Source of the DNA: Halorussus ruber
GTDB lineage: Archaea; Halobacteriota; Halobacteria; Halobacteriales; Haladaptataceae
Assembly: GCF_004765785.1 (NCBI RefSeq)
Contig: NZ_SBIT01000008.1
Span: 124,001 to 188,000 of the forward strand
Length of the DNA: 64,000 nt
Reading direction: 5' to 3'
Below are positions 24,394 through 32,444 of this stretch, in pieces. The translations under genes were made by a program, and so were the position numbers. The notes beneath the pieces are model-generated. The model saw nothing but the letters and a program-made list of their open reading frames with translations, was not told the DNA's origin and did not search any database. Positions within the stretch are counted from its first letter, which is position 1. Each line of letters begins with the position of its first letter.

Positions 24394-24500
24394 CTGGACA
24401 GAACGACCTTCCTCTCACTTTCGTCCTGTCCGACTTTTTTCGGCGATACGTCCCGACAGCGACCAACAGTATGTTATAGCCCGATTCCATATCCGGTCGT

Positions 24501-25643
24501 ATGAATCCCCTCGTGGCCGCTGCTGGGGCGCTCGTCGCCGCCACGGCCCTGCCGTACCTCGCGTATCTCACCCTCTACGCTGTGGTTCGGCCGAGCGGTT
24601 CGCCCGCCGACAAGCGCGACGACGAACCGACGGTCAGTATCATCTTACCGACGTACAACGAGTCGGGCATCATCGAGAAGAAGTTGGACGACGTGGTGTC
24701 GCTCGACTACCCGATGGAGAAAGTCGAGTTGGTCGTCGTCGATTCCAGCGACGACGAGACGCCCGAGTTGGTCGAGGAGTACTTCGCCGACCGCGAGTCT
24801 CCGGACCTGAATCTCATCCGCGAGCAGGAGCGCCGAGGACTCGCCCCCGCGCTCAACGACGCCTACGCCGCCGCGGAGAACGAGATGGTGGTCAAGACCG
24901 ACTGCGACTCCTACGTCGCCGACGACGCGCTTCGGGAGGCCGCGGCCAACCTCGCTGACCCCGACGTGGCGGCGGTGACGGGCCAGAACGCCGAGGTCCT
25001 CGGCGGGAGTGAAGTCGAGGCCGGATACCGGGGCGTACAGGCCCACATCCAGACGCTCGAATCGCATCTGGACTCGACGCTCATCTTCCACGGTCCCTTC
25101 TCGGCGTTCGAGAACGACGCCATCGTCCCCATCGACCCCAACTCGCTGGCCGACGACACCGAGCTGGCGCTGAAGATTCGCCGAGGAGGCGACCGCGTCA
25201 TCTTCGACCCGGCGGTCCGGTACAAGGAGGCCTCTCACTCGGATTTCAGCAAGCGACGGCTTCAGAAGGACCGCAGAGGGATGGGCCTGATTCGCCTGCT
25301 GGCCCAGCATCGGGACGCGCTCGGCAAGTACGGCAACTACGGCAAAGTGGTGTTGCCGTTCAACTGGTGGTTCATGATCGTCTCGTCGTGGCTGGTCGCG
25401 CTCGACGTGATTGCGGTGACGGCGGCCGGGATATCTGTCTTCGGCCTCGCGGGACTGGCGATTCCGGTCGCGCTCGCCGGGTTCGTCTGGCTGGGCCAGA
25501 AGGACCTGCTGGGCCCCCTGCAAGCGTTCTACGCCATCTTCGACTCGCAGGTGTCGCTGCTCCACGCCGCGACCGAACTCCTCCGGGGCGAGGGCGACGG
25601 GACGTGGGAAGTGGACGAGGACCTCCGGGAGGCCTTCGAATGA
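24501..25643 (+). CDS. Glycosyltransferase family 2, membrane-bound
   Basis: Transfers a sugar onto a lipid-linked or polymer acceptor, active site facing the cytoplasm. The 380-residue protein has an N-terminal membrane segment (residues 5-28), the GT-A domain with SIILPTYNESGIIEKKLDD and VVVDSSDDETPELV, the DxD-like VVKTDCDSY, ADDTELALKIRRGG, a KDRRGMGLIRLL segment like the QxxRW region, and two C-terminal membrane segments (about 295-340). It starts the forward-strand glycosylation series, followed 46 bases later by a GT4 gene. The sugar is unknown. Confidence 0.87.
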   Translation: MNPLVAAAGALVAATALPYLAYLTLYAVVRPSGSPADKRDDEPTVSIILPTYNESGIIEKKLDDVVSLDYPMEKVELVVVDSSDDETPELVEEYFADRESPDLNLIREQERRGLAPALNDAYAAAENEMVVKTDCDSYVADDALREAAANLADPDVAAVTGQNAEVLGGSEVEAGYRGVQAHIQTLESHLDSTLIFHGPFSAFENDAIVPIDPNSLADDTELALKIRRGGDRVIFDPAVRYKEASHSDFSKRRLQKDRRGMGLIRLLAQHRDALGKYGNYGKVVLPFNWWFMIVSSWLVALDVIAVTAAGISVFGLAGLAIPVALAGFVWLGQKDLLGPLQAFYAIFDSQVSLLHAATELLRGEGDGTWEVDEDLREAFE

Positions 25644-25689
25644 GTACGATTAAAATTCGGTCGGTCGAAACGACGAGGGACCGCACAGC

Positions 25690-26925
25690 ATGACCGAGGA
25701 GTCTATCGCCATCGCCCACGGCAACTACCTCGAACGGGGCGGCGCGGAGGCGCTGTCGGACGAACTCGCCCGGACCTTCGACGCGCCGCTGTACTACGGG
25801 TTCGGAAGCGACGAACACGTCTCCGACGACGTGGACGCACAGAGTTTGTTCGAGGACTCGCCGATTTCGGCGGTGAAACGCTCGATTTTCCTGCGGGACC
25901 TCTACTACGCGTGGAACGCCCAGCAGATTCCGGAACTGGCCGACTACGACGTGGTCCTCCTCTCGAAGAACGAACTGAGTTGGTACGTCCCCGAGGACGA
26001 GCAGGTGGTCGTTCACTACACCCACAGCACGCCGCGGGTCCCCTACGACCTGTTCCAGCAGCGCGCGAACTCGGTGTTCTCTCGGCTCTACGCCTTCGTC
26101 GCGCGGACGCTGTTCCTCGCCAACACCAAGTTCCCCGACCGGTTCGTCGCCAACAGCGAACTGGTCGCGCGTCGCCTCCGGCGCTACTGGGGGATTCCCG
26201 AGGAGAAAGTCGAAGTCGTCTACCCGCCCGTGAACGTCGAGCAGTACGAGTCTCGGGAGACCGAAGACTACTACCTGACCTACTCTCGACTGATTCCCGA
26301 GAAGCGAATCGACGCCATCGTCCGGGCGTTCGAGGGGTTGGACGCCAAACTCGTCGTCGGCGGCGCGGGCGACGAGAGCGAAAATCTCGAACGACTCGCG
26401 CCCGAGAACGTCGAGTTCGTCGGCTACATGTCCGAAGAGGAGAAGGTTCGACGCCTCGGCGAGGCCAAAGCCGTCCTGTTCAACGCGATGAACGAGGACT
26501 TCGGCATCATCCCCGTCGAGGCGTTCGCCAGCGGGACCCCCGTCCTCGGCGTCGAGGAGGGGTACACCAAGTACCAGATTTTCGAGGGGAAGAACGGGCT
26601 GACCCACGACCCGACGCCCCGGAGCATCCGCGAGTCCATCGCCGAGTTCGAGCGCGAGGGCGTCGAGTGGTCCGCCGACGAGATGCAGGCGTTCGCCGAG
26701 CGGTTCGGCACCGACCGGTTCCGCGACGAGATGCGCGAAGTCGTCGCGGACGCGGTCGAAGACGCCGAGATTTCGATTCCGGGCGTGGAGTCGATTGGCT
26801 CCGAGAGCAACGAAGACGTTGCTGAAGGTAATGAAAATATTACTAAAAGAAAGGAAAATGGTGCTGAAGGAAGCGAGGAGGACGGCGAAGGCGAGATGAC
26901 GCCGCCGAAGGGGGACCGGCGATGA
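25690..26925 (+). CDS. Glycosyltransferase family 4
   Basis: 411-residue GT-B enzyme. The N-terminal domain starts IAIAHGNYLERGGAEALSDEL. The C-terminal domain shows YYLTYSRLIPEKRIDAIVRAF, KLVVGGAGDESENLERLA, NVEFVGYMSEEEKVRRLGEA and the donor-binding EDFGIIPVEAFASGTPVLGV. The last 40 residues are a charged, disordered tail (IGSESNEDVAEGNENITKRK) encoded by a conspicuously AT-rich patch at 26815-26875, unlike the GC-rich body. It overlaps the next gene by four bases (ATGA), so it is translationally coupled to the sulfatase-fold series. Confidence 0.9.
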   Translation: MTEESIAIAHGNYLERGGAEALSDELARTFDAPLYYGFGSDEHVSDDVDAQSLFEDSPISAVKRSIFLRDLYYAWNAQQIPELADYDVVLLSKNELSWYVPEDEQVVVHYTHSTPRVPYDLFQQRANSVFSRLYAFVARTLFLANTKFPDRFVANSELVARRLRRYWGIPEEKVEVVYPPVNVEQYESRETEDYYLTYSRLIPEKRIDAIVRAFEGLDAKLVVGGAGDESENLERLAPENVEFVGYMSEEEKVRRLGEAKAVLFNAMNEDFGIIPVEAFASGTPVLGVEEGYTKYQIFEGKNGLTHDPTPRSIRESIAEFEREGVEWSADEMQAFAERFGTDRFRDEMREVVADAVEDAEISIPGVESIGSESNEDVAEGNENITKRKENGAEGSEEDGEGEMTPPKGDRR

Positions 26926-27881
26926 CGCTCGCCGACTGGGCGCAGAACGCCCGCGAGCGAATCGACCGCGACGGCCTCGCGGTCGGGACCTACGGGTCGC
27001 TACAGGAACTCTGGCAGGGCGGTCTGGGCGTCCTCGGGCGGCACCTCTACAACTACGGGACCAACGTCTACGAGCGCGACTGGGACGTGCTGGTCGTCCT
27101 CGACACCTGTCGCCCCGACGTCCTCGCGGAGATTGCGGGCAACTACGACTTCCTCGAGGGCTACGACCCGAACCGAAACGTCCACCAGTCGGTCGGGTCC
27201 CGGTCGGCCGAGTGGACTCGAAAGACGTTCGAACCCGAGACGGTCCCCGCCGACGAACTGGCGAACACCGCGCTGGTGAGCGCGAACCCCTACACCCGGA
27301 CCCTGCCGGACCCCGACGCCCTCGGCTATCTTGACGAACTCTGGAAGTACGCGTGGGACGACGACTACCGGACGGTCCGGCCCGAAACGGTCATGGACCG
27401 GGCGGTAGACGTATCGCGTACCCGCGACTTCGACCGCGTGGTCGTCCACTTCATGCAACCCCACACGCCCTACCGCTCGATGCTCGACCGGTTTCCGGAC
27501 GGGCGAGTCGGGTTCGACAGCGAGGGCGGGGCCGGACTCACCATCTGGGAGCAGATTCGCACCGGTCGCATCGACACCGAGACGGTGTGGGAGGGCTACC
27601 GCGACAACCTCCGATGGGTGTTAGACGAGGGCGTCGAACCCCTCCTGCGGAACGTGGACGCCGAGAAAGTCGTCCTCACCAGCGACCACGGCGAGGGCTT
27701 CGGCGAGTACTGGTACTACGGCCACAGCAGCACCGCGCCGCTCCCGGTCCTCAAGCGCGTGCCGTGGGCGAGGACCACGGCGACCGACACCGGCGAGTAC
27801 GAACCGCAGGTCGAACCCGAAGACATACACGTCAACGACGACGACGTGACAGACAGACTACGGGCACTTGGATACGCATAA
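26922..27881 (+). CDS. Alkaline-phosphatase/sulfatase-fold protein, paralogue 1
   Basis: First of three tandem paralogues, 319 residues. The core DWDVLVVLDTCRPDVLAEIA (metal-binding Asp) and TSDHGEGFGEYWYYGHS (metal ligands Asp-His...His) place it in the alkaline phosphatase superfamily, as does MQPHTPYRSML. The region expected to hold the nucleophile reads GSRSAEW with no canonical sulfatase CxPxR. N-terminal ADWAQNARERI is shared with its neighbours, as is the C-terminal DRLRALGYA. No signal peptide, so it probably acts in the cytoplasm or on lipid-linked glycans at the inner membrane face. The reaction is unknown; sulfate or phosphate handling on the glycan is an inference from context. 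Confidence 0.8.
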   Translation: MTLADWAQNARERIDRDGLAVGTYGSLQELWQGGLGVLGRHLYNYGTNVYERDWDVLVVLDTCRPDVLAEIAGNYDFLEGYDPNRNVHQSVGSRSAEWTRKTFEPETVPADELANTALVSANPYTRTLPDPDALGYLDELWKYAWDDDYRTVRPETVMDRAVDVSRTRDFDRVVVHFMQPHTPYRSMLDRFPDGRVGFDSEGGAGLTIWEQIRTGRIDTETVWEGYRDNLRWVLDEGVEPLLRNVDAEKVVLTSDHGEGFGEYWYYGHSSTAPLPVLKRVPWARTTATDTGEYEPQVEPEDIHVNDDDVTDRLRALGYA

Positions 27882-27884
27882 ACA

Positions 27885-28853
27885 ATGACTCTCGCAGACT
27901 GGCTCAACGAGTCGCAGGATAGAATCGAAGAACACGGCGTCAAGACCGGCGGAATCGAGGCCGCCAAGGCGTTCTGGACCGGCATGCTCTGTCGCGTCGG
28001 CGAGCGCTGGAACTACGGCACGCCCGTCTTCGAGGAGGACTGGGACGTGTTGGTGGTCCTCGACACCTGCCGCCCCGACGTCCTCGAAGAGGTCGCCGAC
28101 GACTACGAGTACGTCCCCGCCGAGGTGCCCACGACCTCCTCCATCGCGTCGTGTTCGCCCGAGTGGATGGAGAAGAACTTCGCTCCGGAGTACCACGACG
28201 ACCTCGCCGAGACGGCTTACGTCACGGCCAACCCCTTCTCGGACGGCCACGACGAGGAGAAGTTCGGCCTCCTCGACGAGGTCTGGCGCTACGCGTGGGA
28301 CGACGAGTACAAGTCGATTCCGCCGGAGCCGGTCACCGACCGCGCAATCGACGTGATGCGCAACCACGACCCCGAACGGCTCATCGTCCACTACATGCAA
28401 CCCCACGAACCGTACCGGCAACTGGTCGAGAAGTACCCCCACTGGTTCGAGGCGGACGAAGCCGAGGAGGATGCCCGAGGCGAGCGACTCCGCCACTGCG
28501 CGACCGACTGGAGCCTCTGGGACAAGCTCCGCCACGGCGAAATCACCCGCGAGGAGCTCTGGCCGATGTACCGCGACACGCTCCGGTGGGTGCTGGACGA
28601 CGGTATCAATACGCTCCTGCGGAATATCGACGCCGACGACGTGGTTCTCACCGCCGACCACGCCGAGGCGTTCGGCGAGTGGGGCATCTACGCCCACCCC
28701 GAGAACATCCCGGTGCCCGTCGTGAAGGAGGTCCCGTGGGTCCGGACCTCGGCGACCGACACCGGCGAGCACGAGCCAAAGGTCGAACCCGAATCCGAAT
28801 CGCTGACCGACGAAGAGGTGTCGAGTCGCCTCGAAGCACTCGGGTACAAGTAG
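27885..28853 (+). CDS. Alkaline-phosphatase/sulfatase-fold protein, paralogue 2
   Basis: 322 residues, same layout as paralogue 1: LADWLNESQDRIEEHG, EEDWDVLVVLDTCRPDVLEE, HYMQPHEPYRQLVEKYP and the ending SSRLEALGYK. The metal motif reads TADHAEAFGEWGIYAHPEN: the Gly of DHGE is Ala and the Gly of GH is Ala, though Asp and both His remain, so activity may be altered. A Cys in IASCSPEW sits where the others have Arg or Thr. The gene starts three bases after paralogue 1 ends. Confidence 0.8.
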   Translation: MTLADWLNESQDRIEEHGVKTGGIEAAKAFWTGMLCRVGERWNYGTPVFEEDWDVLVVLDTCRPDVLEEVADDYEYVPAEVPTTSSIASCSPEWMEKNFAPEYHDDLAETAYVTANPFSDGHDEEKFGLLDEVWRYAWDDEYKSIPPEPVTDRAIDVMRNHDPERLIVHYMQPHEPYRQLVEKYPHWFEADEAEEDARGERLRHCATDWSLWDKLRHGEITREELWPMYRDTLRWVLDDGINTLLRNIDADDVVLTADHAEAFGEWGIYAHPENIPVPVVKEVPWVRTSATDTGEHEPKVEPESESLTDEEVSSRLEALGYK

Positions 28854-28854
28854 C

Positions 28855-29805
28855 ATGACGTTCGCAGACTGGCTTCGGGAGTCGAAGCACAAAATCGACG
28901 ACTACGGACTCTCCGGCGGCGTCCAGTCGGCCGCACTGGACCTCTGGGGCGGATTCGCGCGCCGGGCGTGCCACCGACTCGGACTCGACCAGTCGGGGAC
29001 CGGCATCTACGAGCGCGACTGGGACGTGCTGGTGGTCCTCGACACCTGTCGGACCGACGTCCTCGCGGAGGTCGCAGACGAGTACGACTTCCTCCCCGAG
29101 CGCATCCCGGCGTTCACGTCGCTGGGTTCGACCTCGTGGGAGTGGATGGCCGACAACTTCAACGAGACCTACCGCGAGGAGATCGCCCGGACGGCCTACG
29201 TGACGGGCAACGCCCACACCAGGCGACTCGGCGACGAGTTCGAGGCCGACCCCGAGTGGTTCGGCCTGCTGGACGAGGTCTGGGAGTACGCGTGGGACGA
29301 CGAGTTCGACGGCATCCCGCCGCGACCGGTGACCGACCGGGCCATCGACGCGATGCGGACCCGCGACCCGGAGCGCCTCGTCGTCCACTACATGCAACCT
29401 CACGCGCCTTACCGGTCGCTCGACATGGACTGGAGCGTCGGCGACCAGCAGGACGCCGACGCCGGGAAGGTCTGGGACCTGCTCCAAATCGGCGAACTCT
29501 CTCACGAGGAGGTCTGGGCGGCCTACCGCGATAATCTCCGGTGGGTGCTGGACGACGTGGAACTGCTCTTGGAGAATATAGACGCAGAAACGGTCGTCCT
29601 CACGGCCGACCACGGCGAGGCGTTCGGCGAGTGGGGCCTGTACGGCCACTACCGCCACGTGCCGATTTCGGTGCTGAAGGAGGTTCCGTGGGTCACTACC
29701 TCGGCGACCGACTCGGGCACCTACGAACCCGAGACCGAGACGGCAGACGCCGACCTGACCGGCGACGACGTACAACAGCGACTTCAGGCACTCGGATACA
29801 GGTGA
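28855..29805 (+). CDS. Alkaline-phosphatase/sulfatase-fold protein, paralogue 3
   Basis: 316 residues: FADWLRESKHKIDDYG, ERDWDVLVVLDTCRTDVLAE, HYMQPHAPYRSLDMDW, TADHGEAFGEWGLYGHYRHV and the ending QQRLQALGYR. The canonical DHGE and GH ligands are intact. It begins one base after paralogue 2 ends. Sequence similarity along the full length to paralogues 1 and 2 indicates local gene duplication; divergence in the middle suggests different substrates. Confidence 0.8.
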   Translation: MTFADWLRESKHKIDDYGLSGGVQSAALDLWGGFARRACHRLGLDQSGTGIYERDWDVLVVLDTCRTDVLAEVADEYDFLPERIPAFTSLGSTSWEWMADNFNETYREEIARTAYVTGNAHTRRLGDEFEADPEWFGLLDEVWEYAWDDEFDGIPPRPVTDRAIDAMRTRDPERLVVHYMQPHAPYRSLDMDWSVGDQQDADAGKVWDLLQIGELSHEEVWAAYRDNLRWVLDDVELLLENIDAETVVLTADHGEAFGEWGLYGHYRHVPISVLKEVPWVTTSATDSGTYEPETETADADLTGDDVQQRLQALGYR

Positions 29806-29809
29806 TACC

Positions 29810-30928
29810 ATGACAGCAAACACGCTACTCGTGACCGTCGATTCCCTGCGCTACGACCACTACAAGTACATGGAGCGAACGCGGGAGTTCCTCGGCGATT
29901 CCCACCCCGCGGCGTTCGCCACGATTACCGCGACGCCGGGGAGCTTCCAGTCGATTATCGGCGGCATCTACCCCGGCGAGGTCGGCATCGACGCCGACAC
30001 CACGGTCGTCCCGTCGATAGACAACGAGTACAAACTCGGCATCTCGACCAACCGGTTCCTCTCCGAGCGGTACGGCTACACCATCGGGTTCGACGACTTC
30101 ACCGAACCCAGCCGCGAGGAGGAAGGAATCAAGGACAAGGTCGCGCGCCACATGAACCCCAAGAGTACCCTCTACGGGGTGGCCTCCCGCGTCTGGAACG
30201 TCGTCCAGAGCGTGCAGGGGACAGTCGGCGAAGTCGGCCGGGAGTACCGGGCCGCCGACGACGTGGTCGAGGAGTTCCTGACCAAGACCGACGGCCGGGA
30301 CGACTGGTTCGGCTGGCTTCACTTCATGGAGCCGCATCACCCGTACAACCCGAACGACGCGCCCGTCTCGCGGAGCGAGGCACAACAAATCAGTCGGCGC
30401 GTCCTCGACGGTCGGGGGAGCGAGCGCGACAACCGCATCGCCCAGCAGCTCTACCGCGGCGAGGTCGAGGAGTTAGACCGCGAACTCGCGCGACTCTGGG
30501 ACTCCATCCCCGAGGACACCCGCGTCGTCTTCTGCGCCGACCACGGCGAACTCATCGGCGAGGACGGCCAGTGGGGCCACCACAAGCACCTCCTGCCGGG
30601 CATCCTCAGGGTCCCGTTCGCCACCCGGAACGTCCCGGTCGAGAGCGACGTGGTGAGTCTGGTGGACGTGCCCTCCTACCTCGCGGGCGAGGACTTCGGA
30701 CAGGGCCGACTCGACCGCGAGGTCGCCTTCGCGGCCCAGAGCGGTCGGCAGGCCGCGATGAACCGCGACCACATCGCCACCGACGAGGGCGTCCGGACCC
30801 TCGACGGCGACCCGGCCGACGACCCCCAACTCGCCCGCGCTCAGCAGGAGTTCACCGGGTCGGGCGAGCGCCCCGTCTCGAAAGACGACCTCCCGCACGA
30901 CGACCTCGAAGCCCTCGGCTACCTATAA
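29810..30928 (+). CDS. Sulfatase-like hydrolase/transferase
   Basis: 372 residues, more distant from the three preceding genes and closer to ordinary haloarchaeal sulfatase-like proteins. It has NTLLVTVDSLRYDHYKYM (metal Asp), ITATPGSFQSIIGGIYPGE with a Thr in the nucleophile position as in LtaS/phosphotransferase-type members, LHFMEPHHPYNPND, FCADHGELIGEDGQWGHHKHL, and the shared C-terminal DDLEALGYL. Thr instead of Cys argues against a formylglycine sulfatase and fits phosphoryl or phospholipid-group transfer. Fourth member of the run, four bases after paralogue 3. Confidence 0.82.
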   Translation: MTANTLLVTVDSLRYDHYKYMERTREFLGDSHPAAFATITATPGSFQSIIGGIYPGEVGIDADTTVVPSIDNEYKLGISTNRFLSERYGYTIGFDDFTEPSREEEGIKDKVARHMNPKSTLYGVASRVWNVVQSVQGTVGEVGREYRAADDVVEEFLTKTDGRDDWFGWLHFMEPHHPYNPNDAPVSRSEAQQISRRVLDGRGSERDNRIAQQLYRGEVEELDRELARLWDSIPEDTRVVFCADHGELIGEDGQWGHHKHLLPGILRVPFATRNVPVESDVVSLVDVPSYLAGEDFGQGRLDREVAFAAQSGRQAAMNRDHIATDEGVRTLDGDPADDPQLARAQQEFTGSGERPVSKDDLPHDDLEALGYL

Positions 30929-32377
30929 ATGAGTACGGCTGACTTGGACATCGGCAGAGAGGCGCTGGTCTCGCTGGTGGCGAAGCTGACGATGTCCGTG
31001 TTCGGGTTCGTCGGCGTCATCATCTTCGCCCGAGTCCTCGGTCCCGGGGGCGCGGGTCGCTACTACTTCGCGCTCGCAGTCGCCATCTCGCTGGTCAGGG
31101 TGCCCGCGGGCATCGCCAAGGCCATCAAGAAGCGCGTCAGCGAGGTCGGCAGGAGTCCCGAGGAGTACCTCTCGGTGGGTCTCATCGCCCACGCGGTGTA
31201 CCTCGGCGTCGTCGGCGTCCTCGCCTTCCTACTCGCGCCCTACCTCCCGCTCGAAGAGGTCGCCACCGAGGAGATACTCGGCATCCTCCTCGTGCTGGGG
31301 AGCGTCGGCCTGTTCCAAATCCTCAACAAGATTTACTCGGGTATCGGTAACCCCGGCGCGTCGCTGTGGTTCGACACCGTCCGGAGCGTCTTCACGCTCG
31401 GCTTCCAGTTGGCCCTGCTCTGGATAGGGATGGAAGCGTTCGGTCTCCTCGTCGGTCTGGCGGCCGCGACGGTCCTGACCGCGGCCATGGTCGCGGTCGC
31501 CAGCGGCGTCCGGCCCTCGGTCCCGACGCGCGAGACGGTGCGCTCGACCGGGGAGTTCGCGCGCTGGAGCGTCCCGACAGCGATGGTCGGAGACCTCTAC
31601 AAGCGCGCAGACCCGATTCTCATCGGTATCTTCGCCGGGGCCAGCGCGGTCGGGTTCTACGAGACCGCGCTCCGACTGGTCCTCCCGGCCTCGCAACTCG
31701 CGGCGTCCATCAGCAACCCGCTCCACGTCAAAGCCAGCGGGCAGTCGTCGCTCGGCGAGGAGGTGCGCGACGACGTGGCGAACGCGCTGTCCTACGCGGG
31801 GCTGTTCGGCATCCCGATGTTCTTCGGCGCGCTGGCGCTTCCGGACGTGCTGATGCAGACGTTCTACGGCAAGGGATTCGGTGACGCGGGAATCGCGCTG
31901 GTCGGCATCGCGCTGTTCTACGTCTTCCACATCTACCAGATTCCGCTCGAATCAGCGATTAGCGGGACCGACAAGCCGGAACTGGTGTTCCGAGTGAAAC
32001 TCGTCGGGCTAATCGGCTACCTGCCCTTCGGTATCGCGTTGGGGCGGGCCTACGGCCTGCTGGGAGTCATCGCGGCGACGCTCGTCAGCGAAGTCGTGAT
32101 GTTCCTCGTCTACCAGTATCTCTGCCGGGACGTGTTCGACGGGTTCATCTTCCCGCGCCCCATCGCGGCCCAGATTGCGAGCGCCGCGGTCATGTTCGGC
32201 GTTATCACGTGGCTCGAAACCTTCCTCTCGCTCGACAACTGGGTGCCGGTCGTCGCGCTCGTCGGGACCGGCGCGCTGGTCTACTTCGCGGTCCTGTCGG
32301 TTACGAGTTCTCACTTCCGGCTCACCGCTCGCAACGTTCTTTCGCCGATAGTGCGTCAAGTCGGACAGATCGCGTAA
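30929..32377 (+). CDS. Oligosaccharide flippase (polysaccharide-biosynthesis membrane protein)
   Basis: 482-residue membrane protein with about 14 predicted hydrophobic segments, starting LVSLVAKLTMSVFGFVGVII. The MOP/Wzx pattern is clear: FARVLGPGGAGRYYFALAVA, then GEFARWSVPTAMVGDLYKRA and DPILIGIFAGASAVGFYETA. Such proteins move lipid-linked glycans across the membrane; AglR of Haloferax has been linked to this step. It directly follows the sulfatase-fold gene (zero gap) and precedes aglB, so it is the natural candidate for flipping the finished lipid-linked oligosaccharide. Confidence 0.9.
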   Translation: MSTADLDIGREALVSLVAKLTMSVFGFVGVIIFARVLGPGGAGRYYFALAVAISLVRVPAGIAKAIKKRVSEVGRSPEEYLSVGLIAHAVYLGVVGVLAFLLAPYLPLEEVATEEILGILLVLGSVGLFQILNKIYSGIGNPGASLWFDTVRSVFTLGFQLALLWIGMEAFGLLVGLAAATVLTAAMVAVASGVRPSVPTRETVRSTGEFARWSVPTAMVGDLYKRADPILIGIFAGASAVGFYETALRLVLPASQLAASISNPLHVKASGQSSLGEEVRDDVANALSYAGLFGIPMFFGALALPDVLMQTFYGKGFGDAGIALVGIALFYVFHIYQIPLESAISGTDKPELVFRVKLVGLIGYLPFGIALGRAYGLLGVIAATLVSEVVMFLVYQYLCRDVFDGFIFPRPIAAQIASAAVMFGVITWLETFLSLDNWVPVVALVGTGALVYFAVLSVTSSHFRLTARNVLSPIVRQVGQIA

Positions 32378-32444
32378 TTGAGAGTCGTACGACGCGAAAC
32401 GGCTATCACAAGGCTTATGCGCTTTTTGGCACTTTCTCAACGCA

